The notes below the pieces were generated by a model. The model worked only from the letters and a program-made list of their open reading frames with translations. It searched no databases and had not been told where the DNA came from. A stretch of 10,818 nucleotides of DNA from Clostridia bacterium (GTDB lineage Bacteria; Bacillota_A; Clostridia; Oscillospirales; CAG-272): positions 1 to 10,818 of the forward strand of contig JAGBZZ010000069.1 of assembly GCA_017652965.1 (NCBI GenBank). Direction: 5' to 3'. The number at the start of each line of letters is the position of its first letter. Position 1 is the first letter of the stretch. The position numbers were made by a program, and so were the translations under genes. This document shows positions 6,818-10,818 of this stretch, piece by piece.

Positions 6818-7824
6818 ACCCGGTTCTCCTTTATAGCACGGCAGAAGTCGACCATCCGCTCGCGCCGCTCGACAAAGCTGCCGATCCTCTCGACAAAGAT
6901 ATAGCGGATGCTGTCCCCCTCGGCCTTCTTGTCATGGCTGACGGCGGCCAACACCTCGTCGGCCGTGATGGCAGAGACGGTCGGAAGCCCCGCCTTCTTA
7001 AGGACGGGCACAAGCCGCGCCCGCACCTCGGGGGAAGAGAGGTGAAGCATCCCAAGCGCCACGCACTCCCCGTGCAAAAGGCCGGAAAGCGCCGCGGCAC
7101 TCTCATACCCGTGCCCCAGCGTATGGCCGAAATTGAGGACCCGCCGCAAGGAGGACTCCTTCTCGTCCCGCTCCACAACGTCGCGCTTGATCTTCAAGGA
7201 TTCGATAATGATCTCGTCAAGGATGGGCATAAGCTCCTCCCGCTCCATCCGCGCAAAAAGCTCACCGTTGCACGTGACGGCCATCTTAATGGCCTCGGCA
7301 AGCCCACAGGCGACCTGCCGCGGCGGCAGGGTGGAAAGGACGTCGGGGTCGATAAGCACCGCGCGCGGCTGCCAGAAGGCCCCCACGCAGTTCTTGACCC
7401 CTGCAAGGTTGATGGCACACTTCCCGCCGATCGAGGAATCCACCTGCGCAAGCAGGGTAGTCGGCAGGTTATAAAAATCCACGCCCCGCATATAGGAGGC
7501 GGCCACAAAAGCGGCAAGATCTCCGCACACGCCCCCCCCAACAGCCACAACGGCGTCGGTACGGGTAAAGCCCTCCTCCAGCATCCGCACAAGGAGTGCC
7601 TCCCACTGCGCGCTTGACTTGCTCGCCTCCCCCTCGGGGATAGTGACAACCGTCGGATAGCGGCAAGCGGCCGCCACGGCGGCGGCATACGCGGCAGGGA
7701 CGCCGCTGTCGGTGACGATCAGCACGCGGCGGTCAAGCGAAAAGAACTGCCCAACGCGCGATAGCCCCCCGCGCTCGACAAGGATATCGTAGCTCCGCTC
7801 GCCAAGATGTACCGTAATCGTCAT
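6814..7824 (-). CDS. aroB: 3-dehydroquinate synthase
   Basis: The enzyme converts DAHP to 3-dehydroquinate, the second pathway step, with NAD and a divalent metal. It has 336 residues, slightly shorter than E. coli AroB (362). It shows GGGVCGDLAAF (96-106) for NAD, NLPTTLLAQVDSSIGGK (119-135), the metal ligands E177 (GLAEAIK), H234 (NFGHTLGH) and H251 (LLHGE), and HDKKAEGDSIRYI near the end. No related sugar-phosphate dehydrogenase or 2-deoxy-scyllo-inosose synthase context exists here; the aro neighbours settle the function. GGAGG within the last codons of pheA gives a strong ribosome site. One base separates the pheA stop from this ATG. Confidence 0.97.
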   Translation of the reverse strand: MTITVHLGERSYDILVERGGLSRVGQFFSLDRRVLIVTDSGVPAAYAAAVAAACRYPTVVTIPEGEASKSSAQWEALLVRMLEEGFTRTDAVVAVGGGVCGDLAAFVAASYMRGVDFYNLPTTLLAQVDSSIGGKCAINLAGVKNCVGAFWQPRAVLIDPDVLSTLPPRQVACGLAEAIKMAVTCNGELFARMEREELMPILDEIIIESLKIKRDVVERDEKESSLRRVLNFGHTLGHGYESAAALSGLLHGECVALGMLHLSSPEVRARLVPVLKKAGLPTVSAITADEVLAAVSHDKKAEGDSIRYIFVERIGSFVERRERMVDFCRAIKENRV

Positions 7825-7825
7825 A

Positions 7826-8941
7826 TCAACCCTCCGGCGTGGCGGGATAGCGGAAGCTACCCAGCACCTTCAGGCGGTCACAGCAGCGGGTAAGCTCCCC
7901 AAGCATCTGCTTGCCCCCCTCACTGTACAGGTCGCCCTCCAGCTCCACGTAGAAGTAATACTGCCACAAAAGCTCCTTCATCGGGCGGCTGCGCAGGCAT
8001 CGCATGTTGTACCCATGCTCACCGATGATGTTGATGGCCTCGGCCAGTGAGCCGGGCTCGTTGCGTACCGTAAAGAGAAGGATGGAATGCTTGTCCTTGG
8101 CCGCATCCTTGGCGGCGGCGCGGGAAAGCACGGCAAAGCGGGTGGTGTTCAGCCCCGTCTCGTTGATGTGCCGCGCGAGGATGTCAAGCCCGTAAAGCTC
8201 TGCCGTTTCCTCACTGGCAATGGCCGCCACGTGCCTATCCCCCGCCTCGGCCACCGCACGGGCGGCAAGGGCGGTATTCTCGGCTACCCTCTCATGCAGG
8301 CCGTGCGCACGGATAAACGGCGCACACTGCGCCAGCGCCTGGGGATGGCTGACCACCTCGCGGATGTCGGCAAGGGTCGCCCCCTTCGGCGCAAGCAGAT
8401 GATGCGTAATGCAGAAATCGTACACCGCGTTCACGGCAAGGCTACCGGCAAACAGACGGTCCACGACCTGTGCGACCTCGCCCGTCGTGCTGTTTTCGAT
8501 CGGCAGGACGGCCACGTCACACTCGCCCGACAGGGCAGCGTCGTATGCACTGCCGAAATCGGGATACGACACGACCTCCGCCCCCGGGAAGATGCGCCGC
8601 GCGGCGATCCAGGCGAAAGCCCCCTCGATCCCCGAAAATGCGACACGCATCCCCGAAAGGCGATGCCGCTGATAGTGGCGCGAGGCCGCCATCAGCCCGT
8701 TTTGAAACTCCACGTAAAAGGGGCGAAGCTCGTCGCTTTCGATATATTCGGAATTTTTGCGGATGACCGTCTCCTCACGGGCGGCATCCAAAATCGGCAG
8801 ACCGTGCGCCTGCTTGTAGGCGGCCACCTCCTCCACCGCCTTCATACGGCGGGCAAAAAGGGCGGCCATCTCACGGTCAACCGCGTCGATCTCCAGCCGC
8901 GCGGCGGCCAGCTTATCGGTAGGGGGTGCAGCTTTTTTCAT
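7826..8941 (-). CDS. pheA: Chorismate mutase-prephenate dehydratase with ACT domain (P-protein)
   Basis: This bifunctional enzyme converts chorismate to prephenate and then phenylpyruvate. The reading frame is open to 9127, but I chose the ATG at 8939-8941, giving 371 residues. It has AAGGA 7 bases upstream, follows the aminotransferase stop by 10 bases, and gives an N-terminus that aligns with known P-proteins. The AroQ-class mutase domain (about 10-92) keeps the E. coli active-site set: R15, R32, K43, D52, R55, E56, S87 and Q91. The dehydratase domain (about 98-275) has PIENSTTGEV (147-156), SHPQALAQC (198-206) and the T267-R268-F269 triad. The ACT domain (about 284-365) carries NEPGSLA (294-300) and RSRP (317-320); in the classical Phe-binding ACT motif the latter is ESRP. 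Feedback inhibition by phenylalanine is likely but its strength cannot be judged. Confidence 0.95.
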   Translation of the reverse strand: MKKAAPPTDKLAAARLEIDAVDREMAALFARRMKAVEEVAAYKQAHGLPILDAAREETVIRKNSEYIESDELRPFYVEFQNGLMAASRHYQRHRLSGMRVAFSGIEGAFAWIAARRIFPGAEVVSYPDFGSAYDAALSGECDVAVLPIENSTTGEVAQVVDRLFAGSLAVNAVYDFCITHHLLAPKGATLADIREVVSHPQALAQCAPFIRAHGLHERVAENTALAARAVAEAGDRHVAAIASEETAELYGLDILARHINETGLNTTRFAVLSRAAAKDAAKDKHSILLFTVRNEPGSLAEAINIIGEHGYNMRCLRSRPMKELLWQYYFYVELEGDLYSEGGKQMLGELTRCCDRLKVLGSFRYPATPEG

Positions 8942-8951
8942 GGTAGCTTCC

Positions 8952-10148
8952 TTACTTAAGACCGCAAGCGGCGGCCAGAGCGCGGAAGGCATCCAGCGAG
9001 CGCTCGATCGTCTCGGTGGCCACACAGTAGGAAAGGCGGACGTACCCGGGGCAGCCAAAGCTGTCGCTGGGCACAAGCAAAAGCTCAAATTTCTTGGCAA
9101 GCTCGGCAAAGGCGGCGGCATCCCCACCCGGTGCCTTCACAAACAGATAGAAGGCGCCCGACGGCGGCACGCAGGTAAAGCCAAGCTCCGAAAGGGCGGA
9201 AAGCAGAAGATCGCGGTTCTTCTTGTAGATCGCGATATCCGAGGTCTTGCCAAGGCAGGCGGGCAAGAGATACTGGAAAAGGCTGGGGGCACACACAAAC
9301 CCAAGCGCACGCCCCGCCCCCAGGATGGCGGCATACACGCTGTCGGCCTCGGTAGCATTCGGCGAGACAAACAGATACCCGATCCGCTCACCGGGCAGGG
9401 AGAGCGACTTCGAGAAGGAATAGGAAACGATCGTGTCGTTATAAAGCGCAGGCAGATACGGCACCTCCACGTCCCCGTAGACAAGCTCACGGTACGGCTC
9501 GTCCGACAGAAGATAGATCGGATGCCCGTAGCGCGCCTCGGCCGCACGCAGGATGTCGCAAAGCCCCACAAGGTTCTCGCGGGAAAGCACCGCCCCCGTC
9601 GGGTTGTTGGGAGAGTTGACGATCACCGCCTTGGTCTTCTCGGTGATGGCCGCGGCGGCCGCCGCAAGGTCGATCTCAAAGGCGGGCTCACAGCACGGCA
9701 CGGGCACACAGCGCCCGCCTGCCGCCTCGATAAACACGCGGTACTCGGGGAAGAAGGGGGTAAACACCACGACCTCCTCGCCCTCGCCGTCGGCAAGCAC
9801 GGCACGAAGCGACACGGTCAGCGCCGCGGCCGCCCCTACCGTCATATAGATAAGCTCTGCCTTGGCAGGAAAGCCGAACTCGCGGCGGATATGCTCGGCC
9901 ACCGCCTCACGCACCGCAGGCGCCCCCGCGGCCGAGGTGTACCCGTGCAGCGAGGTAGGCTCGCGCTCGGTGATCAGGCGCAAGAGGGCATCGGTCACCT
10001 CCTGCGGTGGCGGCACGCTGGGATTACCAAGCGAAAAATCATACACGTTCTCCGCCCCGATCTCGGCGCGGCGGCGATTGCCGTATTCAAAGATCTCACG
10101 GATCACCGAACGGTGTCTCCCAAGCTTTTCCATAGATGCAGAAACCAT
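8952..10148 (-). CDS. PLP-dependent class I/II aminotransferase, probably aromatic or aspartate type
   Basis: The protein has 398 residues of fold-type I. Landmarks are YDFSLGNPS (36-44), HGYTSAAG (68-75), NSPNNPTG (178-185) with N182, SDEPYRELVY with D216 and Y219, the PLP-binding lysine K247 in SYSFSKSLSLPGERIG, and R255. YVRLSYCVA near the C-terminus holds the expected carboxylate-binding arginine. As first gene of the aromatic operon, directly before pheA, it most plausibly transaminates phenylpyruvate to phenylalanine (and 4-hydroxyphenylpyruvate, or prephenate). Aspartate specificity cannot be excluded. The frame is open to 10202, but the ATG at 10200-10202 lies at or upstream of the predicted transcription start. 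The ATG at 10146-10148 has a GGAGGT ribosome site 7 bases away, so it is preferred. A run of six alanines (162-167) reflects high GC. Confidence 0.93.
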   Translation of the reverse strand: MVSASMEKLGRHRSVIREIFEYGNRRRAEIGAENVYDFSLGNPSVPPPQEVTDALLRLITEREPTSLHGYTSAAGAPAVREAVAEHIRREFGFPAKAELIYMTVGAAAALTVSLRAVLADGEGEEVVVFTPFFPEYRVFIEAAGGRCVPVPCCEPAFEIDLAAAAAAITEKTKAVIVNSPNNPTGAVLSRENLVGLCDILRAAEARYGHPIYLLSDEPYRELVYGDVEVPYLPALYNDTIVSYSFSKSLSLPGERIGYLFVSPNATEADSVYAAILGAGRALGFVCAPSLFQYLLPACLGKTSDIAIYKKNRDLLLSALSELGFTCVPPSGAFYLFVKAPGGDAAAFAELAKKFELLLVPSDSFGCPGYVRLSYCVATETIERSLDAFRALAAACGLK

Positions 10149-10155
10149 AAATGTA

Positions 10156-10161
10156 ACCTCC
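10156..10161 (-). promoter_or_regulatory. Ribosome binding site deciding the aminotransferase start
   Basis: GGAGGT on the minus strand, 7 bases before the ATG at 10146-10148. No comparable site precedes the in-frame ATGs at 10161-10163, 10191-10193 or 10200-10202, so the shorter protein is favoured. Confidence 0.8.
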
Positions 10162-10167
10162 ATACTC

Positions 10168-10185
10168 GCGTACGCGCACGCACGC
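10168..10185 (-). other. Small hairpin in the operon leader
   Basis: On the minus strand GCGTGCG, TGCG, CGTACGC can fold into a 7-bp stem (one G-U pair) with a 4-base loop. It sits between the predicted transcription start and the GGAGGT site, and includes a perfect 10-base palindrome at 10167-10176. It could be a 5' stabilising stem or an operator; nothing shows it is functional. Confidence 0.35.
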
Positions 10186-10204
10186 CACTTCATAGTTACC
10201 AAGT

Positions 10205-10233
10205 ATTATAGTACCTCATACCGCGTTTGTCAA
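10205..10233 (-). promoter_or_regulatory. Consensus sigma-A promoter of the aromatic operon
   Basis: On the minus strand TTGACA (10228-10233) and TATAAT (10205-10210) match the consensus at all 12 positions with the ideal 17-base spacer. Transcription should start near 10197-10198, giving a leader of about 50 bases before the aminotransferase ATG. All ten leftward genes could be read from here. The upstream flank (10234-10262) is AT-rich, as UP-element regions are. Confidence 0.88.
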
Positions 10234-10309
10234 GGGCAAAGGAAATAAATTTAAGAAAATTTTGGATATTCACCTCAAAAAACAGATAACCGAATAGTCG
10301 GCTCACCCC

Positions 10310-10338
10310 TTGATTCCCGTCGCCCGATGTGGTATACT
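10310..10338 (+). promoter_or_regulatory. Sigma-A promoter of the NUDIX gene
   Basis: TTGATT (10310-10315) and TATACT (10333-10338) are 17 bases apart, and TG at 10330-10331 gives an extended -10 element. Transcription should start near 10345, leaving a leader of about 90 bases. The two divergent promoters have 76 bases between their -35 boxes (10234-10309). That stretch is AT-rich and contains no gene; I see only short repeats such as CCGA/TCGG at 10290-10301. Confidence 0.75.
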
Positions 10339-10353
10339 GATAGTACAAAAAGC

Positions 10354-10393
10354 GCTTGCCATCCGCAAAATGAAGCAAGCACCCCGCAAAATG
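10354..10393 (+). repeat. Interleaved direct and inverted repeats in the NUDIX leader
   Basis: CCGCAAAATG occurs at 10363-10372 and again at 10384-10393, exactly 21 bases apart, two DNA helix turns. Interleaved with it, GCTTGC (10354-10359) and GCAAGC (10375-10380) form a 6-bp inverted repeat. The location just downstream of the predicted transcription start would suit an operator or leader RNA structure. The function is unproven, and short repeats like these can arise by chance. Confidence 0.4.
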
Positions 10394-10436
10394 CGAAAAA
10401 GTGAAAACAAAACCTTACATAACAAAGGAGCAGACT

Positions 10437-10818
10437 ATGGAGCTTTGGGATCTTTACACAAACGAGAGAGAAAAAACAGGGCTTGTGATGAAAAGGGGAG
10501 AGCCGATGCCCGAGGGCTACTGCCGCCTTGTGGTGCATATCTGCGTCTTTAATACGGCGGGTGAGCTTCTTATCCAGCACCGCCATCCCGAAAAGGGGGT
10601 ATTCCCCTCACTTTGGGATCTCTCGGCGGGCGGGTGCGCCGTAGCGGGGGAGACCTCCCGCACCGCCGCCGCGCGTGAACTGTATGAGGAGCTGGGCATC
10701 ACCCACGACTTTACGGCCGACACCCCCGCCTTTACCGTCTATTTCGAAGAGGGATTTGACGACTACTACTTTATAAAAGCCGACCTTGACCCCGCCGCCC
10801 TCCGCCTGCAGGCCGAGG
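10437..10818 (+). CDS. NUDIX hydrolase (partial)
   Basis: The first 127 codons are visible and the gene runs off the right edge. The Nudix box G-x5-E-x7-REUxEExGU is perfect: G66, E72, R80, E81, L82, E84, E85, G87, I88. These residues bind the divalent metal that hydrolyses nucleoside-diphosphate-linked compounds. The N-terminal part (about 30-62), with VVHICVFN, ELLIQHRHPEKG and LWDLSAGG, resembles the NUDIX subgroup that includes isopentenyl-diphosphate isomerase-like proteins. The substrate cannot be named. AAAGGAG (10424-10430) lies 6 bases before the ATG. It is divergent from the aromatic operon with its own promoter, so no functional link is implied. Confidence 0.92.
   Translation, partial: MELWDLYTNEREKTGLVMKRGEPMPEGYCRLVVHICVFNTAGELLIQHRHPEKGVFPSLWDLSAGGCAVAGETSRTAAARELYEELGITHDFTADTPAFTVYFEEGFDDYYFIKADLDPAALRLQAE

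Noticed and set aside
5102..6904. A 600-codon rightward open frame opposite the aroE/aroK and aroC genes
   Set aside because: It is exactly antisense to two fully recognised enzymes, shows no recognisable domain, and arises because GC-rich codons leave few stops on the other strand.
8942..9127. A 62-residue N-terminal extension of PheA
   Set aside because: It overlaps the aminotransferase coding end, is Pro/Ser/Arg-rich without homology, and the internal ATG at 8939-8941 has a proper ribosome site.
10149..10202. An 18-residue N-terminal extension, or a Trp/Tyr-containing leader peptide (MKWRACAYAS), before the aminotransferase
   Set aside because: It is in frame with the gene without its own stop, its first ATG is at or before the predicted transcription start, and no ribosome site precedes it.
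8940..10211. A 423-codon rightward open frame opposite the aminotransferase gene
   Set aside because: It mirrors the aminotransferase almost end to end and is rich in Arg, Gly and His, as expected for a complement of GC-rich coding sequence.
10370..10552. A small rightward open frame beginning at ATG 10370 in the NUDIX leader
   Set aside because: No ribosome site upstream, and it continues out of frame through the NUDIX gene, which has the strong AAAGGAG site.
1..10818. CRISPR array, tRNA or rRNA gene, insertion sequence, or phage-type defence system
   Set aside because: I saw no regularly spaced repeats, no tRNA-like cloverleaf, and no transposase, integrase or nuclease motifs; nearly all of the sequence is accounted for by metabolic genes.

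Overview
The window looks like a GC-rich chromosome of an anaerobic Clostridia-type member of the Bacillota, probably an uncultured gut or sediment lineage. The reasons are strong GGAGG-type ribosome sites, TTGACA/TATAAT-type promoters, the clostridial style of several Aro proteins, a fused shikimate dehydrogenase-kinase, and a small sirohaem/4Fe-4S reductase-like protein. Taxonomy is inferred from protein style only.

Positions 1-10148 hold one compact ten-gene cluster read leftward (minus strand). In transcription order it is: class I aminotransferase, chorismate mutase-prephenate dehydratase (pheA), 3-dehydroquinate synthase (aroB), chorismate synthase (aroC), a shikimate dehydrogenase-shikimate kinase fusion (aroE/aroK), type II dehydroquinase (aroQ), EPSP synthase (aroA), a class I DAHP synthase (aroF/G/H family), a sirohaem-type 4Fe-4S protein, and an ABC-transporter substrate-binding lipoprotein cut by the left edge. 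Four junctions are 4-base ATGA stop/start overlaps. The other gaps are 1, 10, 15, 33 and 72 bases, so a single transcript is likely.

The eight biosynthetic genes cover all seven steps from phosphoenolpyruvate plus erythrose 4-phosphate to chorismate, and then the phenylalanine branch (chorismate to prephenate to phenylpyruvate to phenylalanine). No tyrA or trp gene is visible. The committing enzyme, DAHP synthase, is last in the biosynthetic part and follows the largest intercistronic gap, which contains two tandem hairpins.

The intergenic region 10149-10436 is AT-rich. It holds two back-to-back promoters: a perfect-consensus one (TTGACA, 17 bases, TATAAT) for the aromatic operon, and TTGATT, 17 bases, TATACT for a rightward gene. 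The operon leader is only about 50 bases and has no room for a T-box or a classical attenuator. The rightward gene, cut by the right edge, is a NUDIX hydrolase with a perfect Nudix box.

Most of the window is a well-understood pathway in an unusual arrangement. The least explained parts are the sirohaem-like protein and transporter lipoprotein at the operon's tail, the hairpin pair before the DAHP synthase gene, and the altered allosteric-site residues in DAHP synthase.
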